Below, piece by piece: positions 32,424 through 44,100 of a stretch of 52,536 nt of DNA (position 1 is the first letter of the stretch; every line of letters begins with the position of its first letter). Source of the DNA: Terfezia claveryi (lineage: Eukaryota; Ascomycota; Pezizomycetes; Pezizales; Pezizaceae); assembly GCA_015179025.1 (NCBI GenBank), contig WHUX01000298.1:1-52536 (forward strand). Direction: 5' to 3'. Below the pieces are notes generated by a model. The model worked only from the letters and a program-made list of their open reading frames with translations, was not told where the DNA came from and searched no databases. Made by a program: the position numbers and the translations under genes.

Positions 32424-35364
32424 ATAAATAGATACAAAACCCTATGCCAATAGTGCCTACTATTCTATACTTTAGCTAGAGCATATTCAAATCATCTGGA
32501 GAAGGTTCATCCCGAAAAAAACCTGAATGATCTTAATGGGCTACTGCTACCATATCACAAGCATTAGTTCTCCAACACCAGAGATACTACTAATTTAGAT
32601 TATGATATAGATAAAGTCAATTTCACAGATATTATATCTACTGATGTTGATTACTACTCTGATTCATGCCATAGCGAGGGATCTAATAGGGAGGCTCGAA
32701 CTTTTTGTATTAAACCAAAATCTGATGAGGGAAGTCAGCATATTAATGCAATTACCTATCCACGTGCAGGAAACCCAATATGTCTACATGTATTTCCAGA
32801 GGAAGACTGAAACTTTAATTTATTTGCTCCATTCTACATCTCAATTGATTATCGACTGGCACGCTTCTTTAATTCTACAAAGACCTCATAGTCAAAGATC
32901 AACCAGTTTTTCAAGGATAACCTCTTGAAAGGCCTCAATCCAATGTACGAAGTTCAATTTCAGTCAGCATATACAATATATAAGCTTATTAATGCAGCGA
33001 CAAATGAACCTTCCTAGCACTCAGGAATAGTGAACTACCTATTACTTAAGGGGGTGGCCTTTTATTATTAGAATATTATTGCAGTAGTGAAGTACCTTCT
33101 ACGGTAAAAGGTTTATGCCAGTGAGATAGTTTGGGGCCTGCAGCAAGAATATGACAATGAAGGGAACAGGATATATAATGAGATCCATACTGTACAGTAG
33201 TGGGAAGACACTCAGATGAGCAATTTATGTGTACTATATTAGAGATCTAACTAACTGAAATGGATAAGCTTTGCTACCTGAAGGCGGGACACTTGTTCTG
33301 ATTTTACTAGTATCGGATAAAACTCACCTAACAAATTTCTCTGGAGACAAAAAGTTATGGCCTATTTATATGAGTATAGGCAATATCATAAGCTCAATAT
33401 ACAATATACATATGATGCATGCCTAGATACTAATTACACTACTACCGATTAGCCTGAAACGAATCAACAAAATAGTTAGGTATTCAGTAAAAACATAGAA
33501 AATTCAGGCATTGTAAATTATACATGATATTTTAGTGGATTTGCTGAAACCACTATCTGATATAAGATGTCAGAAAAGCTAAGAGATAGTTTGTGCTGAT
33601 GGGAATATATGCTTATGCTTTCCTAAGCTCTTTTGTTGGCTCGCTGACCATATGGAAAATACTACAATCTATGGTATTGCAAACAACTACTGTTTTTCTT
33701 ACACAATTCCAACCGAGAAGCTTGATGAGTATTCAGAAAGTGGTTATCTAGCTCATTCATATCAAAATTATGCTGCAGCATGCAACAATTCCGACACTAT
33801 TAGTTTGAAAGCAAATGGCCTTAAAAACATCAAAAATGCCTTGTAGTCAGTCCCAAATATAAATCTGCCTAAGTTTATTCAAGCAGATATTTTGTACAAT
33901 ATCTTTCTAGAAGTGTTAAATTATTTAATAGATTGGATTCAAGGTTTTCTAGAATACTATGAGCGGATTAATACATTTGACTATGTCTGACATCAGTTGC
34001 CTCCCTACTCTAGATTTTCAGTTCCAACTAAGGGATACCAAGTTGTTTCACAATGGTCAGGAAAGGAAATGCGGAACTTTAGAAAAGTCATTCTTGAAAC
34101 ATTTACCGTGGCGTTGCATCAGAAGGCCAACCAACCATGACCCATCGGAGGTCAGGTACAGGAGTTTAACCAAGCAATACACTGTGTATGTAGCATTACT
34201 GACTTTTATCTCATGACTTAGTATCCTAGTTATACAGATAAGACAGTTTCTTATTTACAAGAATATTTGCATGTGTTTTATGAAACTAAAGCTATATTCT
34301 TGAGGTTCCGTGCTGATAAGAAAACAAAAAAGGCTACTACAGAAGCACATATGGATTTATTGAAGAAACAAGAGAGATCATTGGTTGAAGACCTCAGGGT
34401 GTCGGAAAAGTTTAGAATATGTTAAGAAAATTCCTTACACCATCAGGAATTGGTAAATGAGATTTTAGAAGAAGGGGCGCACTTTAATTTCCCAAAAATC
34501 CATTTAATCTCCTTTTATGCCAAACAGATTTTAAAGTTTGGGGCTCTAGCTCAATATTCCACGAATATTAGTGAAGTTATGCATAAAGGCCTTAAGGATG
34601 CTTACCGTCAAAGTAATAGAGTTAATACAATACCTCAGATAGTTACTACATATACAAGGGATTATACTTTTGCTATGAAGGACTTGACACTTAATCTATA
34701 GAACCAGGTTAGGCAAAATAGAGATGTAACACTAGGTGTCGGAAAACAGGTCTACTTGAAGTTGCGAGGGAAAATTGAGTTGGAATTAATATCCAGCCTT
34801 GAGGATCTGAAGCGTATAACTGGCTTGCCAGATCTGGTGCTGTCAATACAAGTATTTTTAAGGCAGGAAGTTAGAAGCATGGATTCCGACCCTACCGAGC
34901 TGTTAGTTCAGGAAATTCATTCATATGGGATGCTTCAAATTCCTGTGCCAAAATTTAGTGGAGGAGGGTTTATTTTGCAAAATGCTAGATATATCAAGAA
35001 ATTTCACAGAAAGGAAAGACACGATTAGATATGAGTAAGGAGACAGTGTGTATTGGATGAGGCACCAGTAGGGATGCTGAATAGTTGAATACCAGGACGA
35101 ATCAATGAATTGTTCAAAGTAATAACTATAGCAGGAATAGTGCACCGGTTAGTGTATGTGAATCTGCTTCAATGCATTAGGTTGAATCTTGTGCAGGGTA
35201 CAGAAGGGATAGTTCATATTAGATTGTCGATAAGTGGGGAAGGGGTTATAGTTAAGATATTACAAATAGAAGGAATTGCGTATTTGATACCATTAGAGCC
35301 AGGGGAAAGTTGGTTGGTAAATAATAAAATAGACTCAAAGATGTAGAATATGATTTATGATTAG
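32424..35364 (+). pseudogene. Plavaka-type transposase, copy 2
   Basis: A second copy of the copy 1 transposase. The start codon is changed to ATA at 32,424, and the conserved intron donor GTGAGC is changed to ATGAGC near 33,215. Trp codons are turned to TAG throughout (for example AALWS is now AL-stop-S near 33,843). Recognisable blocks remain: the Cys pair region, GDKKLWPIYMSIGNI, HMENTTIYGIANN, NFPKIHLISFYAKQI, and the C-terminus LIPLEPGESWLVNNKID. It is useful for restoring the reading order of copy 1, because where one copy is shifted the other is often in frame. Confidence 0.85.
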
Positions 35365-35666
35365 GAAATAATAAACTTATGACTAGTTGAGAGAAGAGTC
35401 ACAAAGAAAGTGAAGTGTCGGATATAAAACAGGTGCCAGGCTAATATTAGGAGAGCATGTATGGGGGTGTATAGAAGTAAGTAGAAAATTGTAATATATG
35501 GGATGGTATAAAAGTAGTTGATGCATCTGGATATAGATTTGTTTATTTTTTCTATAGAAGTTTGAGGGTGCACATTGGGTATATGAGAGGCAGTAGGAAT
35601 TTAGTAGTGCACTAGGTGGAACAAAACTAGTTGCTGCGTCATGATGGAGAATTTTTTTTGCTGATG

Positions 35667-35850
35667 AGTATTAGAGTAAGTATTAGAGGAAGTATTAGAG
35701 TGAGTATTAGCGTAGTTGAAGCAGCGAGTGCTTGTTCTATATATATCTCTATTACTTAATACTTCTAGATATATAATAAGTAGTGAATACAATACATATT
35801 TCCACTACATACATATTCAATCATTGTAATAGTGGCTACGTTCGTATATT
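35667..35850. repeat. Second copy of the 12-bp minisatellite and its flank
   Basis: Five or six AGTATTAGAG-type units are followed by a flank matching 25,225-25,345 (shared CTATATATAT...CTATTACTT, GAATACAATA, GTGGCTAC). Confidence 0.7.
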
Positions 35851-35859
35851 AGTACCTAG

Positions 35860-36270
35860 CCAGGCGTTTGGATTTTGTTGCGAGCAGTGCTAGTGTCTGG
35901 ATTGTGTTGCGAGGCAGTGGGGTGCTGCTAGCATCTGGATTGTATTGCAAGGCAGCGGGGCTACTGCTGGTATCTAGATTTATGTTGCGAGTATTACTGG
36001 CATCTAGATTATATTGTAAGTGCTACTGGTATCCGGATTGTCCTGTAAGACAGTTGGGGCACTGCTGGCATTCAGATTGTGTTATAAGGTAGCGGGGCTG
36101 CTGCTGCCATCCAGATTGTGTTGCGAGGCAGCGGGGCTGCTGCTGGTGTCCAGATTGTGTTGCGAGCATTGCTGGTATCTAGATTACATTGCAAGTACTA
36201 CTAGTATCTGGATTGTGTTGCGAGGCAGCAGGGGTACTGCTGGCATCCAGATTGTGTTGCAACGCATAGG
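35860..36270. repeat. 39-bp minisatellite
   Basis: About ten units of GCATCTGGATTGTGTTGCGAGGCAGCGGGGCTGCTGCTG type, some shortened by loss of the GGCAGCGGGG part. One strand is open over about 90 codons for lack of stops in the unit, with no sign of a gene. Confidence 0.85.
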
Positions 36271-36367
36271 AGCGATAGATGCACAGGATGTATAGGATGC
36301 ACTGGCACAAGCTCTCACATCCGGACGCTGGGCGGTGCATCCAGACGCTATTTTTTTCTTGCTAATA
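36271..36367. mobile_element. Right end of a non-autonomous element (Plavaka-like)
   Basis: Subterminal GGATGCACTGG and GCATCCAGACGC motifs precede a T-run and GCTAATA at 36,361-36,367. The 39-bp minisatellite to the left is probably its body. The left end is not identified. The terminus touches the first unit of the 76-bp satellite. Confidence 0.4.
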
Positions 36368-38113
36368 TATGTGCTTACCCTATATATCAGCCTAAATAAC
36401 CCTATACACATGGGCCTGAATAATCCTCTTATATTAGCCTGTATAACCTTGTCTATATGAGCCTGGCTAATCCTCCTAAAATAGTCTAGATATCTACTCG
36501 CCCTATATATTAGCCTAGATAACCCTATTCACATAAGCCTAAATAATCCTTCTATATTAGCCTAACTATTCACTTACCCTATATATTAGCCTGAACAACT
36601 CTATCCATATAAGTCTAAATAATCCCTCTATATTAGCCTGTATAACCTTGTCCATGTAAGCCTGACTAATCCCCCTAAAACAGCCTACATATGCGCTTGC
36701 CCTATATATTAGTATGGATAACCTCGTCTGTGTGAGCCTAGTTAATCCCCCTATAATAGCCTAGATATATGCTCACCCTATATATTAGCCTAGATAACCT
36801 TGTCTACATAAGCCTAGTTAATCCTCCTATAATAGTCAAGATATGCACTTGCCCTATATATTAGCTGAGCCTAGATAATCATATCTATATGAGTCTGGAT
36901 AATTCTCCTATATTAGCCTGCATAACCTCATATTTGTGAGCCTGGTTAATCCCTCTATAATAGCCTGGATATACACTTGCCCTATATACAGCCTAGATAA
37001 CTTCATCTGTGTGAGTCTGGATAATTCTCCTATAAAAGCCTAGATATCTCCATCTGCATAAGCCTGTATAATCAATTAATATGAACTTAAATAACCCCGT
37101 CCACGTGAGCCTAGTTAATCCCCCTAAAACAGCCTACATATATACTTACCCTATATATCAACTTGTATAACCTTGTCCGTATAAACCTAGATAAGCCCTC
37201 TATATCAGTCTGAATAACTCCATCCCTATGAGCCAGGATAATCCCTCTAAATCAGCCTTAATATGTGCTTGCCCTATATATCAGCTTGGATAACCCTATC
37301 TATGTGAGCCTACATCATCTTCCTATATCAGCCTGCATAACTTAGTCTACATGAGCCTGGCTAATCCACCTAAAACAGCCTAGATATCCACTCACCCTAT
37401 ATATTAGCCTAGATAATTGTGTCTATATGAGTCTGGATAATCTCTCTATATCAGCCTGAACATTCGCTTGCCCAATATATTAGCTTGGATAACCCCATCT
37501 ACATGAGTCTAGATAATCCCCCTATATTAGCCTGCATAATCTTGTTCATGTAAGCCTGGTTAATCCCCCTAAAATAGCCTAAGTATGCACTCACCCTATA
37601 TATAAGCCTGGATAACATCGTCTGTGTGAGACTGAGTAATCACACAATATTAGCTTAGATAACCCTACCTGCAAGAGCCTGGTTAATCCTGATATAATAG
37701 CCTGGATATGCACTCGCCCTATATATCAGCCTGGATAACCTCATCCTCTTGAGACTGAATAATTACACTTTTAGCTTGGATAACTCCGTTTATATAAGCC
37801 TAGATAATCCCCCAATATCAGCCTGAATAACCCTGTGCACGTGAGCCTGGATAATCCTATAATATTTGCTTGGACAACCCTGTCCGCATAAGCCTAGATA
37901 ATCCCCCTATAATAGTTTGAGTATGCGCTGGCCCTATATATAAGCCTAGATAACCTTGTCTGCATAAGCCTAGATAATTACCCAATATTAGCTTAGACAA
38001 CCCCATCCGCGTGAGCCTGGATAATCTCCCTATAACAGACTAGGTATGTGCTCGCCCTATATGGCAGCCTGGATAACCTCTTCCGCGTGAGCCTGAATAA
38101 TCCCTCTAATTTA
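36368..38113. repeat. 76-bp satellite array
   Basis: About 23 units. A typical unit runs GCACTTGCCCTATATATCAG, then CCTGGATAACC, TGTGAGCCTGGATAATCCCC and ATAATAGCCTGGATAT. Units contain two related half-motifs (GCCTGGATAAC and GCCTGGATAAT), suggesting origin from a shorter repeat. Some units are shortened. No gene. Confidence 0.9.
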
Positions 38114-41100
38114 TGTAGGATGTCGGCCCGCCAGCAAGTTTCTTATATATTCAGCTGTTTTTGCCTAGTATATAGGATGTCGGCCAGCTAGCGAGTTCTT
38201 ATATATTAAGCTCTTTTTGCTTAGTATATAGAATATCGGCCAGCTAGTAAGTTCTCATGTATTCAGCTGTTTTTTCCTAGTATATAGGGTATCGGCCAGC
38301 TAGCGAGTTCTCATATATTCAGCTCTTTTTGCTTACTATATAGGATGTCGGCCTGCTAGCAAGTTTCTCATATATTCAGCTGTTTTTGCTTGGTATATAG
38401 GATGTACGCCCTAAGCGAGTTTCTCATATATTCAGCTGTTTGTGCCTGGTATAGATGATGTCCACCTACTAGTGAGTTCTTCATATATTACCCTGAATTG
38501 GCATCTCCGCCAGCTACCGAGTTTCTCATATATTCAGCTCTTTTTGCTTGGTATATAGGATATCTAGCCACCAGCGAGTTTCTCATATATTCAGCTGTTT
38601 TTGCCTGGTATATAAGATGTCGGCCAGCTAGCGAGTTCTCATATATTCAGCTCTTTCTGCTTAGTATATTGGTTGTCGGCCAGCTAGTGAGTTTCTCATA
38701 TATTTGCCTGGTATAGATAATGTCCGCCCACCAGTCAGTTCTTCATATATTACCCTGAATTGGTATCTCCGTCAGCTACCGAGTTTCTCATATATTCAGC
38801 TAATTTTGCTTAGTATATAGAATGTCCACCCACTAGGGAGTTTCTCATATATTCAGCTGTTTTTGCTTGGTATATAGGATGTCGGCCTGCTAGCGAGTTT
38901 CTCATATATTCAGCTGTTTTTGCTTGGTATAGATGATGTCCGCCTGCCAGCGAGTTCTTCATATATTACCCTGAATTGTCATCTCTACCGCCAGCGAATT
39001 TTTCATGTATTCTGCTGTTTTTGCTTAGTATATAGGATGTCCGCCCGAAGCAAGTTTCTCATATATTCTGCTGTTTTTGCTTAGTATATAGTATCCTGGC
39101 CCTGAGCGAGTTTCTCATATATTCAGCTGTTTTTGCTTGGTATATAGGATCCTGGCCCTAAGCGAGTTTCTCATATATTCAAGTGTTTTTGCTTGGTATA
39201 TTGGATGTCCGCCCTAAGCGAGTTTCTCATATATTCAGCTGTTTTTGCTTGGTATATTGGATGTCGGCCAGCTAGCGAGTTTCCATATATTCAGCTGTTT
39301 TTGCTTGGTATATAACATCCTCGCCCTAAGCGAGTTTCTCATATATTCAGCTGTTTTTGCTTAGTATATAGCATCCTGGCCCTGAGCGAGTTTCTCATAT
39401 ATTCAGCTGTTTTTGCTTGGTATATAGGATGTCCGCCCTAAGCGAGTTCCATATATTCAGCTGTTTTTGCTTGGTATATAGGATGTCGGCCGCTAGCGAG
39501 TTTCTCATATATTCAGCTGTTGTTATTTGCCTTAGCGATTTCATTATTCAGCTGTTTTTGCTTGTATATAGGATGTCGCCCTAGCGAGTTTCTCATATAT
39601 TCAGCTGTTTTTGCTTGGTATATAATCCTGCCCTAAGCGAGTTTCTCATATATTCAGCTGTTTTTGCTTGGTATATAGGATTCGGCCCTAGCGAGTTTCT
39701 CATATATTCAGCTGTTTTTGCTTGGTATATAGGATGTCGGCCCTAGCGAGTTTCTCATATATTCAGCTGTTTTTGCTTGGTATATAGATGTCCCCTAAGC
39801 GAGTTTCTCATATATTCAGCTGTTTTTGCTTGGTATATAGGATGTCGCCCTAGCGAGTTTCTCATATATTCAGCTGTTTTTGCTTGTATATAGGATCCTG
39901 CCCTGAGCGAGTTTCTCATATATTCAGCTGTTTTTGCTTGCTATATAGCATTCAGGCCCTGAGCGAGTTTCTCATATATTAGCTGTTTTTGCTTAGTATA
40001 TAACATCCTCGCCCTAAGCTAGTTTCTCATATATTTAGCTTTTTTGCTTAGTATATAACATCCTCACCCTAAACTAGTTTCTCATATATTCAGCTGTTTT
40101 TGCTTGGTATAGATGATGTCTGCCTGACAACGAGTTCTTCATATATTACCCTAAATTGTTATCTCTGCCCGCCAGCGAGTTTTTCATATATTCACCTGTT
40201 TTTGCTTGGTATATAGTATCCTAGCCTTGAGCGAGTTTCTCATAAATTCAGCTGTTTTTACTTGGTATATAACATCCTCACCCTAAGCAAGTTTCTCATA
40301 TATTCAACTGTTTTTGCTTGGTATAGATGATGTCTGCCTGCCAACGAGTTCTTTATATATTACTCTGAATTGTCATCTCTGCCCGCCAGCGAGTTTCTCA
40401 TATATTCACCTGTTTTTACTTGGTACATAGGATTTCCGCCTCTTAGCGAGTTTTCCATATATTCAGCTGTTTTTGCTTGGTATCTCGGATGTCCGCCCTT
40501 AGGGAGTTTCTCATATTTTCAGCTGTTTTTGCTTGCTATATATGGTCCTGGCCCTGAGCGAGTTTCTCATATATTCAGGTGTTTTTCCTTAGTATATAGG
40601 ATGTCTGCCCTAAGCGAGTTTCTCATATATTCAGCTGTTTTTGCTTGGTATATAGGATGTCCACCCTAAGCGAGTTTCTCATATATTTAAGTGTTTTTGC
40701 TTGGTATATAGGATGTCCAGCCTAAGCGAGTTTCTCATATATTCAGCTGTTTTTACTTGGTATATAGGATGTCCGCCCTAAGCGAGTTTCTTATATGTTC
40801 AGCTGTTTTTCCTTGCTATATAGCATCCTGGCCCTGAGCGAGTTTCTTATATATTCAGCTGATTTTGCTTGGTATATAGGATGTCCACCCTAAGTGAGGT
40901 TCTCATATATTTAGCTGTTTTTGCCTGGTATATAGGATCCTGGCCCTGAGCGAGTTTCTCATATATTCAGGTGTTTTTACTTGGTACATACCATGTCCAC
41001 CTCTTAGTGAGTTCTTCATATATTATCCTAAATTTTCATCTCCATCTGCCAGCGAGTTTCTTATATTTTCAGCTGTTTTTGCTTACTATATAGGATCCTG

Positions 41101-44100
41101 GCCCTCAGGGAGTTTCTCATATATTTAGCTGTTTTTGCTTACTATATAGAGTCCACGCCCTAAGCCAGTTTCTCATATATTCAATTGTTTTTGCTTGGTA
41201 TATAGGATGTCTGCCACAAACGAGTTTCTTATATATTTAGGTGTTTTTGCTTGGTATATAGCATCCTGGCCCTGAGCGAGTTTCTTATATATTCAGCTGT
41301 TTTTGCTTGGTATATAGGATGTCCACCCTAAGTGAGTTTCTCATATATTCAACTGTTTTTCCTTGCAATATAGCATCCTAGCTCTGAGCGAGTTTCTTAT
41401 ATATTCAGCTGTTTTTGCTTGGTATATACGATGTCCGCCCTAAGCGAGTTTCTTATATTTTCAGCTGTTTTTGCTTACTATATAGGATCCTAGCTCTAAG
41501 TGAGTTTCTTATATATTCAGCTGTTTTTGCTTGCTATATAGGGTCCATGCCCTAAGCCAGTTTCTCATATATTCAAGTGTTTTTGCTTGGTATATATGAT
41601 GTCTGCCCTAAGCGAGTTTCTCATATATTCAGCTGTTTTTGCATAGTATATAGGATGTCTGCCCTAAGCGAGTTTCTTATATTTTCAGCTGTTTTTACTT
41701 GCTATATAGGATCCTGGCCCTGAGCGAGTTTCTCATATATTCAGGTGTTTGTCCTTGGTATATAGGATGTCAGCCTGCCAGCGAGTTTTTCATATATTAC
41801 CCTGAATTGTTATCTCCGCCCACTAGCGAGTTTCTCATATATTCAGCTGTTTTTCCTTGCTATATAGTATCCTGGCCTTGAGCGAGTTTCTTATATATTC
41901 AGCTGTTTTTGCTTGGTATATAGGATGTCCGTCCTAAGTGAGTTTCTCATATATTCAGCTGTTTTTGCTGGGTATATTGGATGTTGACCAGCTAGCGAGT
42001 TTTTCATATACCTAGCTGTTTTTGCTTGGTATATGAGATGTTGGCCAACTAGCGTAGTCTCATATATTCAGCTGTTTTTGCTTGGTATATAGGATATACG
42101 CCCTAAGCGAGTTTCTCATATATTTAGCTGTTTTTGCCTGATATAGAGGATCCTGGCCCTGAGCGAGTTTCTCATATATTCAGGTGTTTTTGCTTGGTAT
42201 ATAGGATGTCAGCCTGCCAGCGAGTTCTTCATATATTACCCTAAATTGTTATCCCCGCCCGCCAGCGAGTTTCTCATATATTCCGCTGTTTTTCCTTGCT
42301 ATATAGCATCCTAGCCCTGAGTGAGTTTCTTATATATTCAGCTGTTTTTCCTTGGTATATATTATGTCCATTCTAAGTGAGTTTCTCATATATTCAGCTG
42401 TTTTTGCTGGGTATATTGGATGTTGACCAGCTAGCAAGTTTCTCATATACCTAGCTGTTTTTGCTTGGTATATGAGATGTCGGCCAGCTAGCGTAGTCTC
42501 ACATATTCAGCTGTTTATCCTTGGTATATAGGATGTACGCCCTAAGCGAGTTTCTCATATATTTAGCTGTTTTTGCCTGGTATAGATAATGTCCACCTAT
42601 CAGTGAGTTCTTCATATATTACCCTGAATTGGCATCTCCGTCAGCTACTGAGTTTCGCATATATTCAGCTCTTTTTGCCTACTATATAGGATATCTGGCC
42701 GCCAACGAGTTTCTCATATATTCAGCTGTTTTTGCCTGGTATATAGGATGTCAGCCAGCTAGCGAGTTCTCATATATTCAGATCTTTCTGCTTAGTATAT
42801 TGGTTGTCGGCCAGCTAGTGAGTTTCTCATATATTTGCCTAGTATAGATAATGTCTGCCCACCAGTCAGTTCTTCATATATTACTCTAAATTGGTATCTC
42901 CGCCAGCTACCGAGTTTCTCATATATTCAGCTATTTTTGCTTAGTATATAGGATGTCTACCCACTAGGGAGTTTCTTATATATTCAGCTATTTTTGGTTG
43001 GTATATAGGATGTCAGTCTGCTAGTGAGTTTCTCATATATTCTGCTGTTTTTACTTGGTATAGATGATGTCCGCCTGCCAGCGAGTTCTTTATATATTAC
43101 CCTGAATTGTCATCTCTACCTGCCAGTGAATTTTTCATGTATTCTGCTATTTTTACTTAGTATATAGGATGTCCGCCCGAAGTAAGTTTCTCATATATTC
43201 AGCTGTTTTTGCTTGGTATATAGGATGTCGGCCTCCTAGTGAGTTTCTCATATATTCAGCTGTTTTTGCTTGGTATAGATGATGTTCACCTGCCAGCAAG
43301 TTCTTTATATATTACCCTGAATTTTCATCTCTTCCTGCCAGCGAATTTTTCATGTATTCTGCTGTTTTTGCTTAGTATATAGGATGTCTACCCTAAGCGA
43401 GTTTCTCATATATTCAAGTGTTTTTGCTTGGTATATAGAATGTCGGCCAGCTAGCGAGTTTCCCATATATTCAGCTGTTTTTGCTTGGTATATAACATCC
43501 TCACCCTGAGTGAGTTTCTCATATATTCAGCTGTTTTTGCTTAGTATTTAGGATGTCTACCCTAAGGGAGTTTCTCATATATTTAGGTGTTTTTGCTTGG
43601 TATATAGGACATCCGCACTAAGCGAGTTTCTCATATATTCAGCTGTTTTTGCTTGCTATATAGCATCCAGGCCCTAAGAGAGTTTCTCATGTATTCAGCT
43701 GTTTTTGCTTGGTATATAACATCATCGCCCTAAGTGAGTTTCTCATTTATTCAGCTCTTTTTGCCTGGTATATAGGATTTCTGGCCGCCAGTGAGTTTCT
43801 TATCTATTCAGCTGTTTTTGCCTGGTATATAGGATGTCGGCCAGCTAGCGAGTTCTCATATATTTAGCTGTTTTTGCTTGGTATATAATATCCTAGCTCT
43901 GAGCGAGTTTCTCATATATTCAGCTGTTTTTGCTTACTATATAGCAACCAGGCCCTAAGCGAGTTTCTCATGTCTTCAGCTGTTTTTGCTAGGTATATAA
44001 CATCATCACCTTAAGCGAGTTTCTTATATATTCAGCTCTTTTTACCTGGTATATAGGATATCTGGCCACCAGCCAGTTTCTTATATATTTAGCTGTTTTT

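Larger units (their letters stand above)
31493..35666 (+). mobile_element. Plavaka copy 2, same family as copy 1, heavily C-to-T decayed
   Basis: It aligns with 4,305-8,391 of copy 1 through gene C exon 3, leader, transposase and right end. It is truncated on the left by the hAT insertion. Differences from copy 1 are almost all C to T or G to A in one direction (26 of 26 substitutions over the 240 bp at 33,831-34,070). The right end at 35,660-35,666 (GCTGATG) abuts a 12-bp minisatellite (AGTATTAGAG...), so the element appears inserted in that dispersed repeat. Confidence 0.85.
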
